Shown here: positions 45,620 to 54,214 of the stretch, one piece after another
Layout of the letters: the number at the start of each line of letters is the position of its first letter
How positions within the stretch are numbered: the stretch's first letter is position 1
Assembly (NCBI GenBank): GCA_947493945.1
Contig: CANLSR010000012.1
Coordinates: forward strand, 41,429-105,428
Length of the DNA: 64,000 nucleotides
From: an uncultured bacterium
Lineage (GTDB): Bacteria > Bacteroidota > Rhodothermia > Rhodothermales > Rubricoccaceae
Direction of reading: 5' to 3'
Notes under the pieces: generated by a model
Databases searched by the model: none
The model's input: the letters and a program-made list of their open reading frames with translations, nothing else
What the model was told of the DNA's origin: nothing
Made by a program: the position numbers and the translations under genes

Positions 45620-46935
45620 TACGCGGCCGAGCGGCAGCCGTGGGAGCCTTCCGCGACCGGCTCCGGCGCGCCGTCGGTCTCGTCGCGCCACACGCGGGTG
45701 GGCATGGCGCGGTCGCAGACCGGGCATGGGACCCAGCCCTCCGCCTCGCCCTCGAACGCGTCGTCGTTCGCCAGGTCGTCGGCGGCCCCGGGGTCGTTCC
45801 GGGCCACCTCGGCCCCGCCCGGCGGCGTCGACGCCAGCCCGTCGCCGCCGGCCATCACGTCGGGCGCCACGTGCGTCCCGACGCACTCCGCCAGCGCGTC
45901 CATCAGCAGCGGGTGGACGTTGAGGCCGTTGGTCACCTCGAAGCGCTGGATGCCCTCGCCGGCCGCCACGGCGCGGGCCGTCACGTCGAGGTCGAACGCC
46001 GTGTCGACGCGGTCGGACAGGAACGAGACGGGGACGACCAGCACCGACGTCGCGCCGTCGTCGGCCAGGTCGGCCAGGCCGTCGCTCAGGCGCGGCCCCA
46101 GGCTGCCGCCGGAGCCCAGCGGGTCCAGGAACGCGACCGCGCTCGTCCGGTCCTCGTCGCGCGCCGCCAGCACGGCGCGGACGGTGGCCTGGACGTGGCA
46201 GCAGTACGGGTCGTCCAGGCGGGTCAGGTGGCGGCGCGAGGCGCCGTGGGCCGCGAACAGGATCGGGACCTGGCCTCGCGACTCGCGCGAGAACCGCTGG
46301 AGCCCCTCGTCGATCCGCTCGTTGAGCGCGGCCACCAGTTTGGGGTGCGTAGCGTACTCGGCGACCAACGTCGTGGGCGCCTCGACGGGGCCGTGGGCCT
46401 GCCAGTAGGCCAACGCCGAGCCGGCCATCGAGGCCGAGAAGTGGGGCTGGAGCGGGAGCAGCACCACCTTGGTCACGCCGTCGTCGGCCATCCGCTGGCG
46501 GGCGGTCTCCATCGACGGGTCGCCGTGGCGCATGGCGACGTAGGTGCAGAACGTGGCGCCGGTCGCGGTCCCGAAGCGGTCGTTGAGCCGGCGCTGGAGG
46601 GCCGAGGCCTGCTCCGAGACGTGGCGTCGCAGCGGGCTCACGCCGCCGATCATCTCGAACGAGCGCTTGAGCGCGCGGCCGAGCCGGCGGGCGTAGTAGC
46701 GGGCCGCCTGGCGGCGGAAGACGCGCGGCACCCGGAGCTCGACCTCGACCGGGTCCAGGAGCCGGCTCTCCAGGAACGGGACCACCTCGTCGGGCCGGAG
46801 CGGGCCGCCCAGCTCCATCATCACCACGCCGACCACGTCGCCGGCGGCGACATCGACCGGGCCCTGCTCGAAGGCCTCGCCGGTCAGGACGGCGCGGTCG
46901 AGGCGGACGGTGCGGAGGAACTCAAGCGGCGACAT
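45619..46935 (-). CDS. hemH: Ferrochelatase with C-terminal Cys motif
   Basis: This 438-residue protein inserts ferrous iron into protoporphyrin IX in the last step of haem synthesis. VVGVVMMELGGPLRPDEV and FLESRLLDP match the family start, and GGVSPLRRHVSEQA and MRHGDPSMETA the middle. The catalytic His lies in ILFAAHGASRRH. An N-terminal extension of about 30 residues precedes the core. A C-terminal tail of about 80 residues carries CPVCD and a later Cys (GSHGC), which could bind zinc or an iron-sulfur cluster. The QSR-type segment common in ferrochelatases is replaced by DPLGSGGSLGPR. Function is likely but the divergence is real. Confidence 0.85.
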   Translation of the reverse strand: MSPLEFLRTVRLDRAVLTGEAFEQGPVDVAAGDVVGVVMMELGGPLRPDEVVPFLESRLLDPVEVELRVPRVFRRQAARYYARRLGRALKRSFEMIGGVSPLRRHVSEQASALQRRLNDRFGTATGATFCTYVAMRHGDPSMETARQRMADDGVTKVVLLPLQPHFSASMAGSALAYWQAHGPVEAPTTLVAEYATHPKLVAALNERIDEGLQRFSRESRGQVPILFAAHGASRRHLTRLDDPYCCHVQATVRAVLAARDEDRTSAVAFLDPLGSGGSLGPRLSDGLADLADDGATSVLVVPVSFLSDRVDTAFDLDVTARAVAAGEGIQRFEVTNGLNVHPLLMDALAECVGTHVAPDVMAGGDGLASTPPGGAEVARNDPGAADDLANDDAFEGEAEGWVPCPVCDRAMPTRVWRDETDGAPEPVAEGSHGCRSAA

Positions 46936-47106
46936 GCAGCAGAGAGAGTGGACAGAGTCTGGGAGAAACCCCTCAGACGCAGGTCCAATTAACTCCTTCC
47001 CCGCCAGGCGGATGTCGGATGTCGTTGAAGACTGGGGCGCACGGGGCAGATTTACGCGGGCTCCACACCGCCGCGCTGCGGCATCCCGCCCGCGCTCACG
47101 GTGAGC

Positions 47107-47700
47107 CTACCGGCCCCCGACGGGGAACTCGATCGAGAGCACGCCGGGGTACCGGATCTGCCCGAACTCCGTGTTGATCGACGGCCGGGCGTCGAGCCGG
47201 ACCGTCTGGCGCTGGCTCTCGGCGCCGGCCAGGTTGCCCACCAGCTGGGCGAGGTCGCCGGCGTTGCGGCCGAAGAACCGCACCAGGTCCAGCTCCATCT
47301 CGATGGGCAAGTCGACGGCCGTGCCGGGCGGGATCCGGCGGTCGTCGTTGTAGACGCCCGAGACGGTCTCGGTGCCGTCCAGGAACAGCGTCCAGTCGAG
47401 CGAGACCAGCTGGGCCACGACCGGGTTGTCGGCGGGGTTCTCGGCGCCCACGTGGAGCGTGAACCGGAGCGGCACCTCGCCGCGCGCCGCCGCCGTTCCC
47501 AGCCGCGCGATGTCCGCCGGGCCGAGCTGGCCGCCGCGGCTCAGCCGGTCCAGGTCCACGCCCGCCACCAGGCCGTTGGATAGCCGGTCGAGCTCGAAGT
47601 CGACCGACCGCAGCGCGGCGATCTGTTGGATCGTGGTGCAGCCCGGGACGGCGAGCAGGAGGCCCAGGAGGGCGACGGCGAGAGGGACGGTTCGGCGCAT
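47107..47700 (-). CDS. LEA14/WHy-domain lipoprotein
   Basis: This 197-residue protein has a lipobox (LLLAVPGC). The mature part has the fold pattern of late-embryogenesis-abundant type 2 (water stress) proteins: PLRFTLHVGAENPADNPVVAQLVSLDWTLFLDGTETVSGVYNDD followed by RIPPGTAVDLPIEMELDL. In bacteria such lipoproteins are conserved envelope proteins of unclear role, sometimes linked to desiccation. The start at 47700 is set by the signal peptide. It is divergent from the SpoU methylase gene, with 74 nt between. Confidence 0.72.
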   Translation of the reverse strand: MRRTVPLAVALLGLLLAVPGCTTIQQIAALRSVDFELDRLSNGLVAGVDLDRLSRGGQLGPADIARLGTAAARGEVPLRFTLHVGAENPADNPVVAQLVSLDWTLFLDGTETVSGVYNDDRRIPPGTAVDLPIEMELDLVRFFGRNAGDLAQLVGNLAGAESQRQTVRLDARPSINTEFGQIRYPGVLSIEFPVGGR

Positions 47701-47774
47701 GAGGGATCGGGGGCGGGGGTGTGGGGTACGTCGAGGGCCTCTCGAAGTGCCGCCACCCGCTCGCCTCAAGTCAC

Positions 47775-48254
47775 GTGCCAACGCACCCCATCGTCGTCGT
47801 CGTCCACGACCTCCGCTCGGCGCACAACGTCGGGTCCGTGTTCCGCACGGCCGACTCCGCCGGGCTGGCGGGCGTGGTGCTCACCGGGTTCACGCCGACG
47901 CCGGAGCACCGGGGCGTGCTCAAGACGGCGCTGGGCGCCCAGGACGCCGTCCCCTGGCGCCACGCCGAGGACGTCCACCACGCGTTGGCGTCGCTCCGGG
48001 CGGACGGCTACTCGGTCGCCGCGCTGGAGCGGACGCCGGGGGCCGTGACGCCGGGCGAGGTCCCGGCCGCCGCGTTCCCGCTGGCGCTCGTGCTCGGCAA
48101 CGAGGTCCAGGGCGTCCCGTCCGACGTGCTGGACGCCGCCGACCGCGTGGTCGGGCTGCCCCAGTACGGCGTCAAGGCGTCGCTCAACGTGTCGGTCGCT
48201 TTCGGCGTCGCCGCCTACGGGCTCGTGGAGCGGTTCCGGTCGCTGGGCCCGTAG
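47775..48254 (+). CDS. SpoU/TrmH-family RNA 2'-O-methyltransferase
   Basis: This protein of about 159 residues methylates ribose in tRNA or rRNA with SAM through a trefoil-knot SPOUT fold. Motif 1 is HDLRSAHNVGSVFRTAD, motif 2 LALVLGNEVQGVP and motif 3 LPQYGVKASLNVSVAFGVAAYGL. It has no N-terminal substrate-binding domain, as in TrmL-like or minimal SpoU enzymes. GTG at 47775 is chosen because HPIVVVVHDLRSAHNVG is the natural beginning; a start at 47721 would add 18 residues of non-family character. Confidence 0.85.
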   Translation: MPTHPIVVVVHDLRSAHNVGSVFRTADSAGLAGVVLTGFTPTPEHRGVLKTALGAQDAVPWRHAEDVHHALASLRADGYSVAALERTPGAVTPGEVPAAAFPLALVLGNEVQGVPSDVLDAADRVVGLPQYGVKASLNVSVAFGVAAYGLVERFRSLGP

Positions 48255-48276
48255 CGCACCCCGGCACGGCTCGCGG

Positions 48277-48344
48277 CCGGCACGGCGCCCGCCCACACCG
48301 GCACGGCGCCCGCCCACACCGGCCGCCAGCACCGGCCGCCAGCG
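48277..48344 (+). repeat. Two consecutive short tandem duplications
   Basis: A 21-bp unit beginning CCGGCACGGCGCCCGCCCACA occurs twice (48277-48297, 48298-48318). It is followed at once by the 13-bp unit CCGGCCGCCAGC(A/G) twice (48319-48331, 48332-48344). The second unit contains the CCGCCAGC octamer. Confidence 0.75.
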
Positions 48345-48403
48345 GGGCGCGCCGGATCCGACGGGCCGGCGGTCGCGTTGGCCGGTCTCTCCCCTACCGC
48401 CCT

Positions 48404-49204
48404 ATGCTGATTCGTCCCGGCCGCTCCAGCGGCAACCTGATCGACCGCCGCGGCAAGGGCGGCGGAGGCCGCGCCGGCTTCGGCATCGGCGGGCTCGTGC
48501 TGCTGCTGGTCGGCGCGTACTTCGGCCTCGACCTGCGCGGGGTGGTCGGCGGAGGGGGCGCCAGCACGGCGGGGCCTGTCAACGAGCAGCCCGTCGAGAT
48601 CCCCCAAGACGAGAGCGCCCAGTTTGTCGACGCGGTGCTGGTGGAGACCGAGAACGTCTGGGGCGAGATCTACCGCGGCGCCGGTGAGAGCTACCCCGAG
48701 CCCAACCTCGTCCTCTACACCGGCAGCACCCCGACCGCGTGCGGCTACGGCCAGGCCGCCACGGGCCCGTTCTACTGCCCCGGCGACCGGACGGTCTACA
48801 TCGACCTGTCGTTTTTCCAGCAGCTCCAGCGGATGGGCGCCGAGGGCGACTTCGCGGTCGCCTACGTGATCGCCCACGAGATCGGGCACCACGTCCAGAA
48901 CGTCGAGGGGCTGCTCGGCCGGAGCCGCTCCAACGCCATGTCGGTCCAGACCGAGCTCCAGGCCGACTGCCTGGCGGGCATCTGGACCCACCACGCCAGC
49001 GACGAGCGAGGCCGCGTCGAGCTCAACGAGGCCGACATCGAGTCGGGCATCTCGGCCGCCGCGGCCGTCGGCGACGACTCGATCCAGCGCGGGGCCGGCC
49101 AGGCCGTCCGGCCGGAGAGCTTTACCCACGGCTCCTCGCGCCAGCGCGTCGACGCCTTTCTGACCGGCTACCGCAGCGGCGACGTCCGCGCCTGCTTCGG
49201 CTAG
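48404..49204 (+). CDS. Neutral zinc metallopeptidase, YpfJ type
   Basis: This 266-residue protein has a Gly-rich cytoplasmic start, one membrane helix (GIGGLVLLLVGAYFGLDL) and an extracytoplasmic domain. The zinc motif HEIGHHVQ sits in AVAYVIAHEIGHHVQNVEG, with downstream ELQADCLAGIWTHHA. PNLVLYTGSTPTACG and GPFYCPGDRTVYIDLSFF are strongly conserved in this family. The substrate is unknown. Its TAG stop overlaps the TAG of the convergent phosphopantetheinyl transferase gene (CTAG at 49201-49204). Confidence 0.9.
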   Translation: MLIRPGRSSGNLIDRRGKGGGGRAGFGIGGLVLLLVGAYFGLDLRGVVGGGGASTAGPVNEQPVEIPQDESAQFVDAVLVETENVWGEIYRGAGESYPEPNLVLYTGSTPTACGYGQAATGPFYCPGDRTVYIDLSFFQQLQRMGAEGDFAVAYVIAHEIGHHVQNVEGLLGRSRSNAMSVQTELQADCLAGIWTHHASDERGRVELNEADIESGISAAAAVGDDSIQRGAGQAVRPESFTHGSSRQRVDAFLTGYRSGDVRACFG

Positions 49205-49902
49205 CGCGGCGCCGGGCCTTCGGGGGCGTCGGCCCAGGCGACGGCCAGCCACAGCCGGCCCTCGCGCCCGAACGCGACCCGCCAGCCGCCCGCGCCGCTG
49301 GCGGCCGTCGCCAGGCCCCGGTCGGGCGGCGCGCGGCGGGCCTGCGCGTGCTGGAACGACGGCTCGTCGAGCGCGAGCCGGACGGACCGCCCCCCGGCCC
49401 GGAAGCCCGTCCGCTGGGCCTTGAGGACGGCCTCCTTCAACGTCCAGAGCAGCGTCTGGGCGTCGTCGGTGGGGCCGCCCAGCGCGTCGAGCAGCGGGCG
49501 CTCGTCGGGCCGTAGGATCCTCGTCCACAGGTCGGGCCGGCGCGGCCCGACGCGCTCCAGGTCCACGCCCACCGGCCCGTCGGCGACGGCCGCCAGCGCG
49601 GCGGCGGGCCCGGTCCGGCCGGTGTGGGCGATGGACACGTGGGCGCCCGGGATCTCGGGCGCGCCGTCCTCCCCGACGCCCAGGTCCACGTCGGCCGGCG
49701 CCACCCCCAAGCGCCGCGCCGCCAGCGCCCGCGCCGCGGCCCGCCCCAGCACGAACTGGCGGCGGCGGGCGTCGTGGCCGAAGCCCGCCAGCCGAGCGCG
49801 CTCGGACGCCGAGAGCACGGCCGGGTCGACGGCGCCGGCGCCCACCAAACGGGCCGAGAGGCCGGGCGGGAACGACCACGCGCCCGGGTCGAGGTCGGTC
49901 AT
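49201..49902 (-). CDS. 4'-phosphopantetheinyl transferase, Sfp type
   Basis: This 233-residue enzyme transfers phosphopantetheine from CoA to a Ser of carrier proteins. The Mg-binding motif appears as VGVDLERVGP and the WxxKEA motif as LLWTLKEAVLKAQRTGF. VSIAHTGRTG is the upstream conserved His region. Length fits the Sfp class rather than AcpS. Nearby acyl-CoA genes suggest a fatty-acid or polyketide carrier target, but no synthase is visible. Its 3' end overlaps the convergent peptidase stop. Confidence 0.88.
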   Translation of the reverse strand: MTDLDPGAWSFPPGLSARLVGAGAVDPAVLSASERARLAGFGHDARRRQFVLGRAAARALAARRLGVAPADVDLGVGEDGAPEIPGAHVSIAHTGRTGPAAALAAVADGPVGVDLERVGPRRPDLWTRILRPDERPLLDALGGPTDDAQTLLWTLKEAVLKAQRTGFRAGGRSVRLALDEPSFQHAQARRAPPDRGLATAASGAGGWRVAFGREGRLWLAVAWADAPEGPAPR

Positions 49903-49993
49903 GTGGAGGGGACGGGCGGCCGACCCGGCGGCGGCGCGCAAAAAGAGGAGTGCGGATAGGGCAGACGTACCAGGGACCTCCTGACCCGTGGCG

Positions 49994-50001
49994 TAGTTTA
50001 C
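49994..50001 (+). promoter_or_regulatory. -7-like promoter element
   Basis: TAGTTTAC lies 21 nt before the ATG of the acyl-CoA dehydrogenase gene. Confidence 0.5.
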
Positions 50002-50022
50002 GGTGTTCCCGCCCTGGCTCCC

Positions 50023-51579
50023 ATGTGTGCGCTCCCGTTGACCTCTCTCCCTAAGCCCTCCGCCCCGGCGCCCGTGCAGCGGGTGTGCGACACGTTCTCG
50101 GACTTTGTCGCCTCCTACCGCGAGCGCCTCGGGCACCTGTTCGGCACGCGCCACGACGCCGACCGGGCCGGGCCGGACCGCGGCGTGGCGCCGTTCGTGA
50201 TCCACCGCTTCCGCGACGTCGACCCGATGTCGGTCTACGTGCCCGAGGCCTACGGCGGGCGCGGCGGCTCCATCGGCCACAGCATGACCATGCTGGAGGA
50301 GACGAGCTACCACTCGCTCCCGCTCAGCCTGATCCTGGGCATCAACGGCGGCCTGTTCTTGCAGCCGGTGGCGAAGTACGGCTCGGCCGAGGCCAAGGAG
50401 CGCGTCCTGACGTCGATCATCGACGACAAGAAGTTCGCCGGCCTGATGATCACCGAGCCCGACTACGGCTCCGACGCGCTGTCGATGGAGACCGGCTGGC
50501 GCGACACCGGCCGCGGCACCATCCAGATCAACGGGACCAAGCACTGGGCCGGGCTCACCGGCTGGGCCGACTACTGGCTGCTCACCGCCCGCCCGCGCAC
50601 GAGCGACGGCGGCCTGCGCCGCGACGTCGACTTCTTCATCTCCGACAGCAACGCGCCGGGCCAGGCCGTGATGGTCGAGGAGCTCTACCCCACCATCGGG
50701 CTCAAGATGATCCCCTACGGCCGCAACCGGGTCGACGTGGAGGTGCCGGCGTCGTCGCGGCTGGAGCCCCGCTCGACGGGCGTCAAGATGATGCTCGACG
50801 TCCTGCACCGCAGCCGGCTCCAGATCCCCGGCATGGGCATGGGCTACCTCCGCCGCGTGTTCGACGAGGCGCTGGACCACGCGCGCGAGCGGTTCGTGGG
50901 CGGCAAGGCCCTCGTCGACTACGACCAGGTCAAGGCCCGGCTGGCCCGGCTGCAGTCGTTCGTGACCGGCACGGCGGCCATGTGCATGGAGACGTCGGAG
51001 ACGGCCGGCGTCGACCGCGACCTGTTCGGGGACGGGCTCAAGGCCAACGCCTTCAAGACCGTCGTGACCGACTGGATGCAGGAGGCGGCCCAGTCGTTCG
51101 TCCAGCTCTCCGGCGGCCAGGGCTTCCGCGAGGACCACCGCGCCGGGCGCGCGCTGGTGGACTCGCGGCCGTACCAGATCTTCGAGGGCTCCAACGACAT
51201 CCTGTACCAGCAGATCACGGAGTCGGTGATGAAGGCGATGCGCCGGGTCAAGGAGGCCGATCTGGGCACCTACCTTCGCACCGAGCCGCTGACGGCGCGC
51301 GCGGCCACCACGTTCGGCGACGCGCTGTCGTTCGACGTCGACTGGGCCATGCCCCAGCGCAAGCTCGTGGACCTGGGCCGGGCCATCGGCCGGATCGTGA
51401 CGATGGAGATGACCATCGAGATGGGCGAGCGCGGCTTCCAGCCGGAGCTGATCCACAACATGCTCGACGAGACGCGCGCCGAGGTCCGCGGCATCCTGGA
51501 GACCTACCGCGCCGGCGGCCTGACGGCGCTGGTGGAGGACGCGGGCGCCCCGGCCTGGCTGTCGACCGTCCGCTCGTGA
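50023..51579 (+). CDS. Acyl-CoA dehydrogenase family protein
   Basis: This 518-residue FAD enzyme desaturates an acyl-CoA. The middle domain has KFAGLMITEPDYGSDALSMET and INGTKHWAGLTGWADYWLLTARP. The C-terminal helical domain has the conserved FEGSNDILYQQI region and GGQGFREDHRAGRALVD. Compared with standard members the chain is about 130 residues longer, with an extra C-terminal helical segment; the substrate is unknown. An acyl-CoA thioesterase and a 3-hydroxyacyl-CoA dehydrogenase elsewhere in the window fit fatty-acid oxidation. The stop overlaps the GTG of the DinB-fold gene. Confidence 0.88.
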   Translation: MCALPLTSLPKPSAPAPVQRVCDTFSDFVASYRERLGHLFGTRHDADRAGPDRGVAPFVIHRFRDVDPMSVYVPEAYGGRGGSIGHSMTMLEETSYHSLPLSLILGINGGLFLQPVAKYGSAEAKERVLTSIIDDKKFAGLMITEPDYGSDALSMETGWRDTGRGTIQINGTKHWAGLTGWADYWLLTARPRTSDGGLRRDVDFFISDSNAPGQAVMVEELYPTIGLKMIPYGRNRVDVEVPASSRLEPRSTGVKMMLDVLHRSRLQIPGMGMGYLRRVFDEALDHARERFVGGKALVDYDQVKARLARLQSFVTGTAAMCMETSETAGVDRDLFGDGLKANAFKTVVTDWMQEAAQSFVQLSGGQGFREDHRAGRALVDSRPYQIFEGSNDILYQQITESVMKAMRRVKEADLGTYLRTEPLTARAATTFGDALSFDVDWAMPQRKLVDLGRAIGRIVTMEMTIEMGERGFQPELIHNMLDETRAEVRGILETYRAGGLTALVEDAGAPAWLSTVRS

Positions 51580-52133
51580 CGTCCCGGCCGGGCGCCCGAG
51601 CTGACGGGCTGGCGGCGTCCGCCAGCGGCACGGGCCGGCCGGACGCCACCGAATACGCCGAGTTCTACGCCGGTTACGTCGCGGCCGTACCGGGCGACGA
51701 CCTCGCCGGCGCGCTCCGCCAGTCGGGGCTGGCGGCGGCCGTCCGAGAGCTAGACCCGGCGCTGGCGACGCACGCCTACGCGCCGGGCAAGTGGACGGTG
51801 GCCCAGGTGGTCCAGCACGTGATCGACACCGAGCGGATCTTCCAGACGCGCGTGCTCCGGATCGCGCGCGGCGACCGGGCGCCGCTGCCGGGCTTCGACC
51901 AGGACCCGTACGTGGCCGCCGCGGCTCCCCGCCCGCTGGCGCCTCTGGCCGACGAGCTCGACCGGCTGCGCGCCTCGACGGTGGACCTGGTCGCCTCGCT
52001 GTCGGACGCGGACCTCTTGCGCACCGGGACCGCCAGCGGGGCGCCGGTGAGCGCTCGGGCGGCGGCGTGGATCATCGCGGGGCATGAGCGACATCATTGG
52101 GGTGTGCTGCGGGAGCGATATCTTTCGGCGTAG
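51576..52133 (+). CDS. DinB-family protein
   Basis: This protein of about 185 residues starts at GTG in a GTGA overlap with the acyl-CoA dehydrogenase stop. The four-helix DinB/YfiT fold is shown by YAPGKWTVAQVVQHVIDTERIFQTRVLRIARGD and the C-terminal AAWIIAGHERHHWGVLRERYL, which carry the three metal-binding His of the family. Such proteins are putative metal-dependent thiol S-transferases using bacillithiol or mycothiol. The first 30 residues are Ala/Gly-rich, include a GCTGGCGG/CCGCCAGC pair in the DNA, and may be a late addition. Confidence 0.82.
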   Translation: MTSRPGARADGLAASASGTGRPDATEYAEFYAGYVAAVPGDDLAGALRQSGLAAAVRELDPALATHAYAPGKWTVAQVVQHVIDTERIFQTRVLRIARGDRAPLPGFDQDPYVAAAAPRPLAPLADELDRLRASTVDLVASLSDADLLRTGTASGAPVSARAAAWIIAGHERHHWGVLRERYLSA

Positions 52134-52138
52134 CTTGC
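52131..52138 (+). promoter_or_regulatory. -7-like element overlapping the DinB stop codon
   Basis: TAGCTTGC lies 28 nt before the ATG at 52167. Its TAG is also the stop codon of the upstream gene. Confidence 0.5.
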
Positions 52139-52166
52139 GCTTAGGCACCTCCACCCACAGACCGCT

Positions 52167-52574
52167 ATGAGACGACTTGCCGCCCTCAGCCTGTTTGTGG
52201 TCACTGCTGTCGCCGGCTCGGCCCAGGAGGCCGTCGGCTACGACGAGTACGCTCGACTTCCTCGGCAGGAACAGGTCCGCGTGTTCAACGAGATCACTCC
52301 AGAGGCCAAGGCCGCTATCGTTCAGACCCACGTAAACCGGTGGCTGGCGGTGAACCGAGCGCGCCTGAGCGCAGAACAGGTCGTTGCCGTCGAGGAGATG
52401 GTCTCTTGGATCCGTCCTGAGCTCTACGACGACGTGGACCGCGAGGCAGAGCAAACCCAGGCGATGAAACGGGCTGAGCGTCTTTTGGAGGTTCTTCCCC
52501 GGGAGGACGTGAGGCGGGCGTTCGGAGAGCCTGGAGCGCCCGGGAACTACATCCCGCCACCAAACGAGGAGTAA
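52167..52574 (+). CDS. Secreted fulvocin C-related-like protein
   Basis: This 135-residue protein has a signal peptide (MRRLAALSLFVVTAVAGSAQ). The mature part is helical: RVFNEITPEAKAAIVQTHVNRWLAVNRARLSAEQVVAVEEMVSWIRPELY. That helical pattern (Leu-rich helix, LSAEQ, then WIRPELY) resembles the bacteriocin fulvocin C-related domain family found in Myxococcota and Bacteroidota. The DNA is visibly less GC-rich (about 62% in one hand-counted 60-base line) than its neighbours. No immunity or export gene is adjacent. The family call is tentative and a toxic role is unproven. Confidence 0.5.
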   Translation: MRRLAALSLFVVTAVAGSAQEAVGYDEYARLPRQEQVRVFNEITPEAKAAIVQTHVNRWLAVNRARLSAEQVVAVEEMVSWIRPELYDDVDREAEQTQAMKRAERLLEVLPREDVRRAFGEPGAPGNYIPPPNEE

Positions 52575-52780
52575 AACCCTCGTGCGCGGGGCTGGCGGAC
52601 CCGTCCTGCGGGTCGGACGCAGGGTACCGGCACCGCTAAGTCCAGCGCTCCTGCGCTGGCCACGGCTGGCGGCTCGCGCTGCCGAGCGCTCCGGCCCGGA
52701 CCGCTAGCGCGCGGCGTCGCGCGACTGCTGCGGCCGGTTCCGCTCCGGGACCTTGGCCGCCCACTCGGGGTAGCCGGCCC
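52575..52780. other. Gap before the SDR39U1 gene
   Basis: No gene is seen in 206 bases. It contains two GCTGGCGG octamers (near 52600 and 52668) and a CCCGTCCTGCGGG hairpin. No -7-like element as clear as those of other genes is evident. Confidence 0.4.
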
Positions 52781-54214
52781 ATGCGCTACACGTCCCGCCT
52801 GCCCGTCCCCGTCTCGGCCGCCGACCTGTTCCGCTGGCACCGACGGCCGGGCGCCTTCCAGCGCCTGACGCCGCCCTGGCAGCCCGTCTCGCTGCGCCAG
52901 CACGACGGCATCCGCGACGGCGACCGCGCGGTGATCCACCTCGGCCCCGACGCGGTCGGGATCGACTGGACGGCCGAGCACAGCGGCTATGACGACGGCT
53001 GCCTCGACGGCGGCGGCGCCTGCCAGTTCGAGGACACGCAGGTCTCGGGGCCGTTCCGGTCGTGGCACCACGTCCACCGGATGATTCCAGAGCCGGACGG
53101 CTCGGTGCTGGAGGACGACGTCACATTCCACCTGCCGCTGGCGGCCGTCTCCGACGCCGTGGGCGGGCGGCTGGCCTTGGGCCAGATCGAGCGGATGTTC
53201 GCCTACCGGCACCGTGTCACGCACGAGGACCTGCGCCGCCATAGCGAAGCCAGCGCGGCGCCGATGACCGTCGCCATCACGGGCGCCAGCGGGATGATCG
53301 GCCAGGCGCTGACGGCGTTCTTGCAGGGCGGCGGCCACCGCGTCGTGCGCATGGTGCGGAGCCGGGCGGAGGTGGGCCGCCGGGGGCCCCAGGACCGCGC
53401 CGTCTTTTGGAACGTGGACCAGGGCGAGGTCGACGTCGACGCGCTGGCGGACGCCGCGCCCGACGCCGTCGTCCACCTGGCCGGCGAGCCGGTCACGTCG
53501 CTGAACGGGACGGCCCAGGCGCGGCGCCGGATCTGGGAAAGCCGGACCAAGGGCACCCAGCTCTTGAGCCGGGCCCTGGCCACGCTCCCCGCCCCGCCGC
53601 GCGTGCTGGTGAGCGCGAGCGCGAGCGGCTACTACGGCGACCGCGGCGACCGCGGCGACCGCCCGCTGACCGAGGCCGCCGCGCCTGGCTCCGACTTCCT
53701 CGCCGACGTGTGCGCTGCCTGGGAGGACTCTACCGCGGCCGCCCAGGCCGCCGACATCCGCACGGTCCACGCCCGGATCGGACTGGTCACGACGCCGGCC
53801 GGGGGCCTGCTCCCGCCACTGGCGGCCGCCAGCTGGACCGGCCTGGGCGGCTGGCCCGGCGACGGAACGGCGTGGTGGCCCTGGATCGCCCTCGACGACG
53901 TCGTCTACGCGCTCTACCACGCGATCGTGGACGACGAGCTGGCGGGGCCGGTCAACCTGTCGGCCCCGGAGCCGGTGCAGAGCCGGGCGTTCGTCAAAAC
54001 TCTGGCGTCGGTCCAGAACCGACCGGCACTGCTGGGCGTGCCCGCCCCGTTGGTGCGCCTGGCCGCCGGCGAGCTGGCGGACGCGCTCGCGCTCAAGAGC
54101 ACCCGTATGCTCCCGACTCGGCTGCTCGACCGCGGCTTCCGATTCTCGACGCCCGACCTCCGCACCGCGCTGGCCCACGTGCTGGGCCGCCTCGACACGC
54201 ACACGCTGCCATGA
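52781..54214 (+). CDS. SRPBCC plus TIGR01777-family epimerase (SDR39U1-like)
   Basis: This 477-residue fusion has an N-terminal SRPBCC/START-like ligand-binding domain of about 155 residues (SRLPVPVSAADLFRWHRRPGAFQRLTPPW). An atypical SDR follows: VAITGASGMIGQALTAFLQ is the nucleotide motif, DAVVHLAGEPV and SASASGYYGDRGD the active-site region. The C-terminus has DUF1731-like VPAPLVRLAAGELADALALKSTRMLPTRLL. The family is usually called nucleoside-diphosphate sugar epimerase, but the substrate is unknown. The stop overlaps the next start (ATGA), so the cluster is translationally coupled. Confidence 0.88.
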   Translation: MRYTSRLPVPVSAADLFRWHRRPGAFQRLTPPWQPVSLRQHDGIRDGDRAVIHLGPDAVGIDWTAEHSGYDDGCLDGGGACQFEDTQVSGPFRSWHHVHRMIPEPDGSVLEDDVTFHLPLAAVSDAVGGRLALGQIERMFAYRHRVTHEDLRRHSEASAAPMTVAITGASGMIGQALTAFLQGGGHRVVRMVRSRAEVGRRGPQDRAVFWNVDQGEVDVDALADAAPDAVVHLAGEPVTSLNGTAQARRRIWESRTKGTQLLSRALATLPAPPRVLVSASASGYYGDRGDRGDRPLTEAAAPGSDFLADVCAAWEDSTAAAQAADIRTVHARIGLVTTPAGGLLPPLAAASWTGLGGWPGDGTAWWPWIALDDVVYALYHAIVDDELAGPVNLSAPEPVQSRAFVKTLASVQNRPALLGVPAPLVRLAAGELADALALKSTRMLPTRLLDRGFRFSTPDLRTALAHVLGRLDTHTLP

